The translations under genes were made by a program, and so were the position numbers. Below are positions 15,702 to 23,372 of a stretch of 29,882 nucleotides of DNA, one piece after another. Within the stretch, counting starts at the first letter, position 1, and every line of letters starts with the position of its first letter. The stretch is taken from the NCBI GenBank assembly GCA_934555895.1, contig CAKTFH010000027.1:1-29882 (forward strand), given 5' to 3'. Source of the DNA: an uncultured Muribaculaceae bacterium. Its GTDB lineage: Bacteria; Bacteroidota; Bacteroidia; Bacteroidales; Muribaculaceae. The notes below the pieces were generated by a model that was not told the DNA's origin, did no database searches, and saw only the letters and a list, made by a program, of their open reading frames with translations.

Positions 15702-18107
15702 TCAGAAGAAGCGGAGACGGCGACGGTGCTTGCGCTTGTGGCCATAGCCATAGCCGTAGTGGCCATAGCCGTAACCATATCCGTAACCGTAGCTGTAGCC
15801 GTAGCCATAGCCACCGTGGAGGTCTACTCCGTTGAGTATTATGCCGATGGGGCCGAGCGACCCTTCGTCGTAGAGGGCCTGGATGTCGGGGAGCTGACGG
15901 CGGTCGAGGCTGCCCACGCGAATGATGAAGAGGGTGAGGTCGGCCACGCGGTTCGACACCGCGGCGTCAGCCACCACGCCCACGGGCACGGAGTCGGCCA
16001 GCACATAGTCATATCGGCCGCGCAGCTCGGCGAAGAGCTCGTCGAGGCGCTCGCCGCTGAGCAGCTCCACGGGGTTAGGTGGCACGATGCCCGAGGGGAT
16101 GATGTCGGGCTGCCCCTCGCGGCTCACTACGATGTCGGCAAGCTTCACCGAGGGGTCGTAGAGATAGTCGGTGATGCCGGGGGCGTCGTGCTTCACACCG
16201 GCTCGGTGAGAGAGCGTGCCCTTGCGTATGTCGAGGTCGACCAGCGCCACCTTCTTGCCTGCGGCCATCAGGGCCTCGGCGAGATTGAGCACGGTGAAGG
16301 TCTTGCCGGCGCCCTCGCGGAACGAGGTGGTCATCAGCACCTTGGCGCGCTCGGTGCCCTTGGCGCGGGCCATCATGTTGATGTTGGCTATCACCATGCG
16401 GAAGGCGTCGTCGGTGACGGCCTTCATCGAGGCCTGGTGCTCGCGGTGTGCCTTGGCGGTGGAGAAGAGGGGCCGGCGGGCGTCGAGGCGGTCGTTGAGC
16501 GGCACCTCGCCGAGGAACGGGATGGTGACGGCATCCTTTATGTCGCGGCGTCCGCGCACTCGGGTGTTCATGAAGGCCGACAGAAGTATCACCACCGTGG
16601 GGATGAACAGGCCGGCCAGGCCTCCGAGCAGCATTATGCGGTCGCGGTTGGGCGAGATGCGGGTCACATCGCCGTCGGGACCCTCGATGATGCGGGCGTT
16701 GTTGTCGGCCATGGCCTGCGAGAGGGCGTTCTCCTCACGGCGGTTGAGCAGGAAGAGGTAGAGCGACTCCTTGATTTTCTGCTGGCGCTCGATGGAGAGT
16801 ATCTCGCGCTGCTTGCGGGGTATGGCGGCGATGCGCGACTCGGCGGCGCCCTCATATCCGCGGGCGTCCTTGCGCTTTACCTGAATGGACACGATGATGT
16901 TGTCGATGCCGCTGAGGATGTTGTTGCGCAGCTGTGTGAGGGTGCCGGTGAGCTCTTCGATGACTGGGTTGGCCTCGGAGCTCTCGTCCTTGAGGCGGTC
17001 ACGCTGCAGCTTCACGGCGTTGTACTGCGAAATCTGGCTCTCGATGGCCTGGTCGTTGATACCCAGGTTGGTGGGGATGAGGTCGTTGGCGCGGGCCGGG
17101 TCGGTGAGATACTCCTTGATGAAGAGGGCTATGCGCAGCTGTGTGTCGAACTGCAGGGCGTCGGCGCTGTAGCGGGCCGACTCGCCCATGTAGCGGGCGG
17201 TCATGGAGCCTATGTCGACCACCTGGTTGTCGCGGCGGTACGACTCAAGCTCCGACTCCACTCCGCCGAGCTCCTCGCCGATAATCTGCAGGCGCTCGTC
17301 GATGAAGTCGGCGGTGTTGACCGCCACCTGGTTCTTGTCGTTGATTGACTCCTCGTTGTAGACCTGCACAATGGCGTTGAGCAGGGCTATGTCGAGCTCG
17401 GGCGAGCCGGAGGTGACGGCGATGTTGATGATGGAGCCGTCTTTCTCCTCCTGGCGTATGCCGAGGTTGGCGGCCACGCGGTTCACGGCCACGGCCGAGG
17501 GCTCCTTTACCACGCGAATCTCCCTGCCGTACCATGCGGGCGACATGGATGGGGTGGCCTTGACCATCAGGGACTCGCCCTTGATGCGGTAGAGCTTGCC
17601 GTTGACCAGCGTGGCCACGCGGGTGTCGCCGTCGGTGCGACGGAGTAAAATTTGCGTCTTCGCCGAGTCGACCGGCACGAAGGTGTAGGCCAGCGATGCG
17701 CGGGGAGCCACCGAGGGAAAGGTGACCTCGATGGGCGACACTCCGTAGATGTTCACATCACGCAGCCCGCGACGGGTGGTGTAGGTGATGTCGGCGCCGG
17801 TGCGCGCCACCACCTCCTGAAGCAGGCGCTTGGAGCGCAGCTGCAGGATTTCGTTGGTCACGTTCACGCGGTTGATGGAATTGTCGTAGCGGTCGAGGCC
17901 GCCGGTTGATGTCTTGTTGGAGGGGTCCTTGATTATGACCTTCGACTGTGCGTAGTAGACCAGCGGCATCGATGCCGAGCGATACCACGAGAAGGCGAGG
18001 CACACCACGAGTGCCAGCACATACCAGGGCCACTTGGAGAGCAGGTAGAGCAGTATGTCGGCCAGATTGGGGCCTTTCGACTGATTGGTTCGGTTGTCGG
18101 ATGACAT
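15702..18107 (-). CDS. Wzc-like polysaccharide co-polymerase and BY-type tyrosine kinase
   Basis: An 801-residue inner-membrane protein driving chain-length control and export of surface polysaccharide with the Wza-like protein. A Wzz-type segment has membrane helices at about 27-43 and 491-512, with a long periplasmic coiled-coil-rich region between (EEKDGSIINIAVTSGSPELD; IPRKQREIL, a proline-rich motif of the family). The cytoplasmic kinase has Walker A SFREGAGKT (595-603), Walker A' ALVDLDIR (621-628), SGIVPPNPVELL (672-683) and Walker B YVLAD (701-705). The tail (767-789) is a Gly-Tyr repeat with 11 tyrosines, then a basic KRKHRRRLR end; such clusters are autophosphorylated in BY-kinases. 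Kinase and co-polymerase are fused in one chain, as usual in Bacteroidetes. Confidence 0.95.
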   Translation of the reverse strand: MSSDNRTNQSKGPNLADILLYLLSKWPWYVLALVVCLAFSWYRSASMPLVYYAQSKVIIKDPSNKTSTGGLDRYDNSINRVNVTNEILQLRSKRLLQEVVARTGADITYTTRRGLRDVNIYGVSPIEVTFPSVAPRASLAYTFVPVDSAKTQILLRRTDGDTRVATLVNGKLYRIKGESLMVKATPSMSPAWYGREIRVVKEPSAVAVNRVAANLGIRQEEKDGSIINIAVTSGSPELDIALLNAIVQVYNEESINDKNQVAVNTADFIDERLQIIGEELGGVESELESYRRDNQVVDIGSMTARYMGESARYSADALQFDTQLRIALFIKEYLTDPARANDLIPTNLGINDQAIESQISQYNAVKLQRDRLKDESSEANPVIEELTGTLTQLRNNILSGIDNIIVSIQVKRKDARGYEGAAESRIAAIPRKQREILSIERQQKIKESLYLFLLNRREENALSQAMADNNARIIEGPDGDVTRISPNRDRIMLLGGLAGLFIPTVVILLSAFMNTRVRGRRDIKDAVTIPFLGEVPLNDRLDARRPLFSTAKAHREHQASMKAVTDDAFRMVIANINMMARAKGTERAKVLMTTSFREGAGKTFTVLNLAEALMAAGKKVALVDLDIRKGTLSHRAGVKHDAPGITDYLYDPSVKLADIVVSREGQPDIIPSGIVPPNPVELLSGERLDELFAELRGRYDYVLADSVPVGVVADAAVSNRVADLTLFIIRVGSLDRRQLPDIQALYDEGSLGPIGIILNGVDLHGGYGYGYSYGYGYGYGYGHYGYGYGHKRKHRRRLRFF

Positions 18108-18168
18108 TTTTTGTGATAAAGGGGGTTAATTCTTTCAGTAGTCTATGTATGCAGGGTTCTGTGCGGGG

Positions 18169-18966
18169 TCATCTTGTGACCCAGATGATCGAGGAAGTTG
18201 CGGTGGCCACCGAGAGCGCCAGGGTGAGCCACTGGATGAAGTTGGCCTTCTCCTCGCTCTTGGGCTTCTTCGGGCGGATGTAGACGATGTCGTTCTGCGC
18301 CAGGTAGTAGGCCGGTGAGTTGAAGAGGTCGGAGTTGCGAATGTCGATGGTGTAGACGCGTCGGGTGTTGCCCTCCTCGCGAATCACGGCTATCTTGCCG
18401 AGGTCGGCGTTGGTGGCGAGGTCGCCTGCCTGGGCTATGGCGTCGAGCAGCGTCACACGGTCGCCGTTGCCGCTGTAGGTGCCGTTGCCGCCCACAGCGC
18501 CGAGCACGGTGTAGCGGAAGTTGCGGAACTCGATGGTGACGATGGGGTCCTTGATGTAGTTGCCCTCGATGATGCGGTTGCGTATCATGTCGGATGCCTC
18601 GGGGAGGGTGAGGCCGGCCACGTAGAGCTTGCCGAGCACGGGGAAGTTGATTTCACCGTCGTTGTCCACACGGTAGTATTCCTGGCCGGTGGGTGTGCCG
18701 GAGACACCGGCCTTGCCGAGGTCGGAGACCTTGAAGGTGCCGGGCGACACGTTGAAGGGCACGGCGAGCTCGGGATTCTTGCAGCTTACGGTAATCTCGA
18801 GGCGGTCGTCGCGCTGGATGCGGGGGGTGTATCTCTGTGTGATGGCATATCCCTGCTCGTCGGTCATGTCGGCGAGATAGAGGTAGTCTTTCTGCGATTT
18901 GCAGCTCCCGGTGAGTGCGAGCAGCACGAGCAGGAGGGTGGATTGGAGAATGGTTCTGAAATGCAT
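18169..18966 (-). CDS. Wza-like polysaccharide export outer-membrane lipoprotein
   Basis: The ATG at 18966 gives 265 residues; a GTG at 18981 would add five, repeating MHFKT/MHFRT. A lipoprotein signal ends in LLALTGSC. A poly-export domain at about 45-145 (RYTPRIQRDDRLEITVSCKNPEL, DGEINFPVLGKLYVAGLT, then EASDMIRNRI) is followed by an SLBB-like domain at about 150-230 (YTVLGAVGGNGTY, VTLLDAIAQAGDL, QNDIVYIRPKKP). A C-terminal hydrophobic helix (WLTLALSVATATSSIIWV) matches the outer-membrane-spanning helix of Wza octamers. It forms the exit channel and works with the Wzc-like kinase immediately downstream. The length is short compared with E. coli Wza, which has two SLBB domains, but usual for Bacteroidetes. 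Confidence 0.93.
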   Translation of the reverse strand: MHFRTILQSTLLLVLLALTGSCKSQKDYLYLADMTDEQGYAITQRYTPRIQRDDRLEITVSCKNPELAVPFNVSPGTFKVSDLGKAGVSGTPTGQEYYRVDNDGEINFPVLGKLYVAGLTLPEASDMIRNRIIEGNYIKDPIVTIEFRNFRYTVLGAVGGNGTYSGNGDRVTLLDAIAQAGDLATNADLGKIAVIREEGNTRRVYTIDIRNSDLFNSPAYYLAQNDIVYIRPKKPKSEEKANFIQWLTLALSVATATSSIIWVTR

Positions 18967-18981
18967 GGTTTTGAAATGCAC
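18952..18981 (-). repeat. 15-bp tandem duplication over the wza-like start codon
   Basis: On the - strand GTGCATTTCAAAACC is followed directly by ATGCATTTCAGAACC, identical at 13 of 15 positions. Each copy holds a possible start codon, so the duplication offers two in-frame starts five codons apart. Confidence 0.7.
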
Positions 18982-18992
18982 TGTGGTTTGGT

Positions 18993-19919
18993 TTATTTTG
19001 ATTGATTACATTGATTCGGTTGCATGGCCTCGAGCGAGCGGCGGCAGAGCCGGGCGGCGTCGGCGTCGGGCAGGCACGAGAGGATGCCCACCGGCACGGC
19101 GGCCGTGAGGTCTAAAGCCGTGGATGAGGCGAGAGAATAGAGGGCTGAGTCGGCTGTCATCACCGACATGCCCGGGATGAAAGCCACGAAGGCCTCCACG
19201 CCCGAAAGCGGGCGGAAACTGTTGGCCGGCGCCTGGCGCAGTCTGGCTATGCCACCCAGAGGGAGGGAGGCGTCGCGCCAACAGTGAGTCTTTCCGCTCC
19301 AGGGGGTGCCGCACACGGTGTAGCGGCCTGCGGCGGGGCCGGGTATTATCAGCGGGCAGTCGTCGTTGAGCAGCGAGCAGTCGGCGAAGGTGTCGAGCCA
19401 CAGGCGCGAGTGAGTGCTCTTGCCTGTGCCGCTGCGGCCCATGAACATGTAGGCCTTTCCGTCGGCACTGCACATCACCACCGAGGCGTGCACCATAAGG
19501 GCGCCGGTGAGTGCCACCGCCTGCGAGAAGAAGATGCGGGTCATGGAGTCGATGACGAAGTCGGCGAAGGGGTCGGCATCGCCGTGCAACCAAAGCGTGG
19601 CCGAGGTGAGGGCGGCGTCGATCTCCATCACGCGCGGCGCCTCGCCCGGGCACGGGGTGAGCACTATGCTCCACCCCGAGGGGATGCGGTGGATGGCGGC
19701 GCGACCGAGATCGTTGAACGACTCCGACAGGGGGGCCGACTGCGGGAGGCGCCCTGCCGAGGCATCGGGGGCGGCGAGCACCGAAAGGCGCATGGCGCCG
19801 GATGCAACTGCCTCGCAGTCACGCATGAATGGGCGGAAATTGGCCGGCACGGTGCCGGCGCTCCAGGGAGCGCCCTCCACGAGGAGCTGACGGCCGCCTA
19901 TCTCGAAAAGACAATCCAT
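18993..19919 (-). CDS. HPr-kinase-like P-loop kinase
   Basis: A 308-residue protein with an HprK/PckA-type P-loop domain in its C-terminal half: VHASVV (143-148), Walker A GRSGTGKST (161-169), LLNDDCPLI (183-191), GTPWSGKTHCW (204-214) and a PLGGIARLRQA segment near 220-230. The N-terminal ~110 residues are a beta-rich segment, not the HprK regulatory domain, and no HPr-binding loop was seen. It is therefore an HprK-related kinase of unknown substrate, not the carbon-catabolite HPr kinase. Homologues with this layout occur with PqqD-like and nucleotidyltransferase genes in proteobacterial HPr-rel-A systems, and as lasso-peptide kinases that phosphorylate a precursor. It lies 15 bases after the nucleotidyltransferase and 26 before the Wza gene, in one operon. 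Confidence 0.85.
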   Translation of the reverse strand: MDCLFEIGGRQLLVEGAPWSAGTVPANFRPFMRDCEAVASGAMRLSVLAAPDASAGRLPQSAPLSESFNDLGRAAIHRIPSGWSIVLTPCPGEAPRVMEIDAALTSATLWLHGDADPFADFVIDSMTRIFFSQAVALTGALMVHASVVMCSADGKAYMFMGRSGTGKSTHSRLWLDTFADCSLLNDDCPLIIPGPAAGRYTVCGTPWSGKTHCWRDASLPLGGIARLRQAPANSFRPLSGVEAFVAFIPGMSVMTADSALYSLASSTALDLTAAVPVGILSCLPDADAARLCRRSLEAMQPNQCNQSK

Positions 19920-19934
19920 AGGGAGAGGTAAGTA

Positions 19935-21038
19935 TCAGTGTATCTGGCCCATGGTGAGGCTCACGATGTTCCAGTAGGCCTCTGCGGGCGCGATGTGGAA
20001 GGCGAAACGGCTGCGCCTGAGCAACATAGAGAGGGTGTGAAGCTTGCCGGAAGCCACGGCGCCGTCGTGGCGCTCTGACTTTCCTGAGCGATGGTGCCCG
20101 AAGTTGCCCCCCTCCATGATGACCGCCATGAGCCCTGCAACAGGGATGGTATTAGCCTTTTTAAAGCCCGAGGGCGGCAGCATGGCGGGGTCGGCGCCGA
20201 GATATGTCACCAGAAAGTCGTTGAGAAGCGCCGTCCAGCGCGAGATGCCGAGCGCCACACACGCCTGCTCGAACTCGGCGGGGTCGTACTGCCCCTTGAG
20301 CATGTAGGAGGCGCGCATGTAGTCGCAGAGCTGGCGTAGCCCGATGCCGGTGCCGAACACGTGGCGCATGATGTGCACGTTGATGAGCAGCAGCTCGAGC
20401 AGCGGAGCCGGCGAGGGGATGCCCTCGGGCGCCACGGCCGTGCGGCTGTAGTGGCGGCTGATATAGGTCTCGAGCCTGCGCGCCGCACGGGGCGCCGACA
20501 GGCTGATGAGGCGGCGGTGAAGCTCCACGATGAATCCTCGGTAGATGAACGAGAGGCTGCCGTCGGAGTGTTGCCTGATGTTGGAGTCGATGCCGTGCGC
20601 GAACAATATGGCGCGGTCCATCTCGTCGGCAGAGAACCAGAGGTCGATGTCGCCGCACTCGCGGAGCTCGGGCGAGGCGTAGAACCGGGTGACCGACAGC
20701 CCCTTCTGGAGCACGGGGTGCAGCCCGATGGTGGCGAACGACTTGACCAGCGACGCCACGGCCGAGGTCATATCGCGGTAGGAGAGCTCGATGGCGTTCA
20801 CCCGCGCCACCCAGCGCGGCAGCAGCGACCCTGCGGGGAGCAGGCGGTCGGGGAGCTTGCAGTAGGCGTCGTAGCATATGCCGCACACGGTCTGACGGCG
20901 TGCCAGGGAGTAGATCTGCTCCCAGTCAGCTACAGAAAGCCCTGTGAAGAGGCTGCGGTCGGGTGTTTCCTCGCTTATGCCGCAGCGCACGAGCTCCATG
21001 AAGGCGCGGTGTGCCGGTGTGTCGAAGGTGGATTGCAT
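19935..21038 (-). CDS. PF14907-type nucleotidyltransferase-fold protein
   Basis: The ATG at 21038 gives 367 residues; a longer frame from 21131 would need GTG and would run into the PqqD-like gene. The core motif LQKG (110-113), then YASPELRECGDIDLWF with GDID at 129-132, matches the KG-x(n)-YP-x(3)-R-x(2)-GDIDLL pattern of the uncharacterised nucleotidyltransferase family PF14907. The Asp pair is expected to bind metal. An all-alpha region follows (LLELLLINVHIMRHVFGTGI, LRQLCDYMRA). Family members occur beside HprK-like kinases in lasso-peptide clusters, where one has been linked to attachment of hexose groups to the phosphorylated peptide. The substrate here is unknown; the location suggests a surface polymer or peptide. 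Confidence 0.82.
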   Translation of the reverse strand: MQSTFDTPAHRAFMELVRCGISEETPDRSLFTGLSVADWEQIYSLARRQTVCGICYDAYCKLPDRLLPAGSLLPRWVARVNAIELSYRDMTSAVASLVKSFATIGLHPVLQKGLSVTRFYASPELRECGDIDLWFSADEMDRAILFAHGIDSNIRQHSDGSLSFIYRGFIVELHRRLISLSAPRAARRLETYISRHYSRTAVAPEGIPSPAPLLELLLINVHIMRHVFGTGIGLRQLCDYMRASYMLKGQYDPAEFEQACVALGISRWTALLNDFLVTYLGADPAMLPPSGFKKANTIPVAGLMAVIMEGGNFGHHRSGKSERHDGAVASGKLHTLSMLLRRSRFAFHIAPAEAYWNIVSLTMGQIH

Positions 21039-21094
21039 CGTGTATTGATGAAAGTTTTCCCGGTTGCCCGGGGAGCATGCCGTGAGCTGTTCAC

Positions 21095-21370
21095 TCAGGC
21101 ATGCTCCGATATGAGGCCGGTGTCTTTCCACTCGGAAAGCAGGCGCTCCACATCTGACAGGGCGTCGCGGTAATCAACATCGTATTCTTCACAAAGGAGA
21201 GCGGAGAGGGCGGCAGCGTCGAGGCCGCGGACGGCAGCTGCGTTCCACACGAAGGCGGCCGTCTCGTTGAATGTGTAGACGGCGGTGGTGTTCATGTCGC
21301 GTTCCGACACCACCACAAGCATGTATCTGTCGCCCACCTTGCGCAGCTTGAGATTTTTTCTCAGATTCAT
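21095..21370 (-). CDS. PqqD-family peptide-binding protein (RRE-like)
   Basis: A 91-residue protein with a PqqD-type winged-helix fold: strands RKVGDRYMLVVV, a central VYTFNETAAFVWNAA (31-45), the helix LDAAALSALLCEEYDVD and a closing DVERLLSEWKDTGLI. PqqD proteins bind the leader of ribosomally made peptides and present it to modifying enzymes (RiPP recognition element). It starts 5 bases after the priming sugar transferase and is followed by the nucleotidyltransferase and the HprK-like kinase. In proteobacterial loci a PqqD relative of this size is the chaperone component of the HPr-rel-A system. No radical SAM enzyme, cyclase or leader peptidase was seen nearby, so a classical RiPP pathway is not supported. 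Confidence 0.88.
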   Translation of the reverse strand: MNLRKNLKLRKVGDRYMLVVVSERDMNTTAVYTFNETAAFVWNAAAVRGLDAAALSALLCEEYDVDYRDALSDVERLLSEWKDTGLISEHA

Positions 21371-21375
21371 CCGTT

Positions 21376-22098
21376 TCAGAATTTTTTACCGAGAAGTATC
21401 GACATCGTGGTATTATAGATGATGGTGATGTCGCGCATGAAGGAGTATCCGCGGAGGTAGTCGAGATCCATCTCGGCGCGGCGCACCATCTGCTCGATGG
21501 TCTCGGTGTAGCCGTTGTAGAGGGTGGCCTCGGAGAAGAGTCCGGGACGGATATTCATGAGCTCGAGATAGTCGGGATATTTCTCGATGATTTTGGCCGT
21601 GAAATAGGGGCGCTCGGGGCGCGGGCCCACGATGCTCATGTCGCCGCGGAACACATTCCAGAGCTGGGGGAACTCGTCGAGGTGGTGGGCACGCAGGAAG
21701 GCGCCGAGGCCGGTGAGGCGCGAATCGTGGTCGGAGCAGAGGCGGGGCACGCCGTCGCTCTCGGAGTCGATGCGCATGGAGCGGAACTTATAGATGGTGA
21801 ACTCCTTGCCTCCGCGGCCCACTCTGGTCTGGGAGAAAATGGGGGTGTGGAAGTCCTGGAGCCATATAAGCAGCGCGATGACGATGATGGCAGGGCTGAA
21901 GATGACCGAGGCGCAGATTGCCACCAGAAGGTCGAACGACCGCTTGGCCACCCTCTGCGACATGGTGAGGCGGCAACTGGGGGCACTTTGGCGTCTCTCC
22001 AGTATGATTTGCCAGTCGACGGCATCGGCGACCGCTTTTCTATTTGCTTTCTCGACCGTTTCCTGATAGGACGGCACTGTGTTTAACTCAAATTCCAT
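21376..22098 (-). CDS. Priming phosphoglycosyltransferase (bacterial sugar transferase)
   Basis: A 240-residue monotopic enzyme that transfers a phospho-sugar from a UDP-sugar to undecaprenyl phosphate, the first membrane step of repeat-unit synthesis. Seen: a cytoplasmic N-terminus, KRSFD (52-56), a re-entrant hydrophobic segment 57-80, KFRSM (104-108), HHLDEFPQLWNVF (138-150) and RGDMSIVGPRPE (151-162), with the Asp-Glu catalytic pair in LDEFPQ. This matches PF02397, of the short PglC/WcaJ C-terminal type, with no WbaP-like four-helix N-terminus. An ~45-residue N-terminal extension is unusual and contains no recognised motif. The sugar cannot be told from sequence. Confidence 0.94.
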   Translation of the reverse strand: MEFELNTVPSYQETVEKANRKAVADAVDWQIILERRQSAPSCRLTMSQRVAKRSFDLLVAICASVIFSPAIIVIALLIWLQDFHTPIFSQTRVGRGGKEFTIYKFRSMRIDSESDGVPRLCSDHDSRLTGLGAFLRAHHLDEFPQLWNVFRGDMSIVGPRPERPYFTAKIIEKYPDYLELMNIRPGLFSEATLYNGYTETIEQMVRRAEMDLDYLRGYSFMRDITIIYNTTMSILLGKKF

Positions 22099-22130
22099 TG
22101 TTGCAGTAATGTGTTATTGATAAGGGTTTG

Positions 22131-23363
22131 CTATTGGTTTGCGGCGCCTGCGACGAGAGCATTGTGCGCCTCGATGATTTCCGGCATGCTGCGCCGGAGG
22201 AAGCCTCCGATGCTGTTGTAACAGATGCCCAGCCGGGCGGCTATCGACTTAAGGGGCTCTGTGGTAGTGCGGTATATCTCTATGGCCTCGGCATATTTCT
22301 CGGAGCTGCGGCGACGCACTTTCCTGCCGTTGGAGAGCTCGGTCATGCCCATCTGCTTCCATAGGTCGGGCAAGTGCTGACGGAGGTAGGCGCGGAATAC
22401 CTCGGGGATGAAGCCGAATTGCCGTGCGACGCTCTCTACAGAGCGGTTGCCCTCTTTCAGGGCCTCGATGGCCGGTGCATATTTCTCGGCCGCGGCCCCA
22501 GAGAAGGGACGGCTGCCGCCTAGGCCGGGGCGGTCGGAGGCGCTGTCGGGCGCCTGGGCTCCCCGCCGGCTGAACATGAGGCGCTGGTGCCACATGCGCA
22601 GATGGTTGCCGAAGCCCTGTGGGTCGAGGCCCGTGATGGCGCAGATTTCACGCTCGGTGAGCGACGAGGTGCGGTAGAGCTCCACGGCACGGGCATATTT
22701 GTCGGTGTCGGCGCTGCTTGGGCGCCTGATGGAGCCGTTGCCGCTCATGCGGCCTATGACCGGTGTTTTCTTCCCTTCGGCGCGGCGTGCCTCGCGCGCA
22801 GTCACGAGGGTTTTGTGATGGTGGAGTATATGCTGTTTAAGTCCGGTGAACGACACTCCGCAGACGCGGGCGGCCTCCTCGATGGTCATGTCGGTCGCCG
22901 CGAGGAGCCGCAGCGGCTCGGCATAGGCTTCGGTGGCCGAGAGACGCGCTCCGCGGCGGTAGTTGTCGGCTATGCCACGGCGCATGCGCTCTTTCTCGCG
23001 GCGCTCGATGATATCGGGGTAATGCACCTTTAGCTGGTTGGCAAGCGCCGAGCCGTTGAGACCGAACATGCGGGCTATCTGCGAGATGTTGTATTCGATG
23101 TAGTCGATGCTGTCGCAGGCCTCGATGGCCTTGCGATATTTGGCGCGCGTAGCGGGTTTCTGCCCTTTGGCGCGCCAGATTTTCTTATCGGCCTCCACGG
23201 GCTCCACTCCGTGCCGGCGATACATGAGGTCGCGGTGGTTGCGGAGGATATAGTTGGCGAAGGCCTTTGCCGACACACCGCACTGTGAGCTGATCTGTGC
23301 GATGGTCATGTCGGTGGTACGGTAGAGGTTCAACGCTTCGCTGTATTTTTCAGCAGCGGTCAT
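22131..23363 (-). CDS. Six-repeat helix-turn-helix-like protein of unknown function
   Basis: A 410-residue, strongly basic protein made of six copies of a ~45-residue unit at about 6-50, 75-122, 147-190, 223-267, 294-338 and 356-399. The shared pattern is K/A-Y-x-x-A-I/L-x-L-Y-R-T-T-x(3)-I-x-x-I-A-x-x-x-G-[VLI]-x(4)-F-x-x-[YH]-L-R-x-x-[HM]-x-x-[LI]: a first helix, then a classical helix-turn-helix and a trailing helix. Linkers are 25-35 residues and basic. It has no signal peptide, membrane segment or catalytic motif. A DNA-binding regulator of the locus is the natural inference. It sits between a GT4 gene and the priming transferase, 9 and 32 bases from its neighbours. No named family was recognised. 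Confidence 0.75.
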   Translation of the reverse strand: MTAAEKYSEALNLYRTTDMTIAQISSQCGVSAKAFANYILRNHRDLMYRRHGVEPVEADKKIWRAKGQKPATRAKYRKAIEACDSIDYIEYNISQIARMFGLNGSALANQLKVHYPDIIERREKERMRRGIADNYRRGARLSATEAYAEPLRLLAATDMTIEEAARVCGVSFTGLKQHILHHHKTLVTAREARRAEGKKTPVIGRMSGNGSIRRPSSADTDKYARAVELYRTSSLTEREICAITGLDPQGFGNHLRMWHQRLMFSRRGAQAPDSASDRPGLGGSRPFSGAAAEKYAPAIEALKEGNRSVESVARQFGFIPEVFRAYLRQHLPDLWKQMGMTELSNGRKVRRRSSEKYAEAIEIYRTTTEPLKSIAARLGICYNSIGGFLRRSMPEIIEAHNALVAGAANQ

Positions 23364-23372
23364 AATATGGAT

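Noticed and set aside
15699..17348. A 549-codon + strand open frame
   Set aside because: Antisense of the BY-kinase; its start is just the complement of the Gly-Tyr repeat and it shows no protein-like pattern.
18993..19919. Canonical HPr kinase/phosphorylase (hprK)
   Set aside because: The N-terminal regulatory domain of HprK is absent, and the gene sits in a polysaccharide operon with PqqD-like and nucleotidyltransferase partners.
18993..21370. A lasso-peptide biosynthetic cluster
   Set aside because: No asparagine-synthetase-like cyclase and no B2-type leader protease were found; only the accessory protein types are shared.
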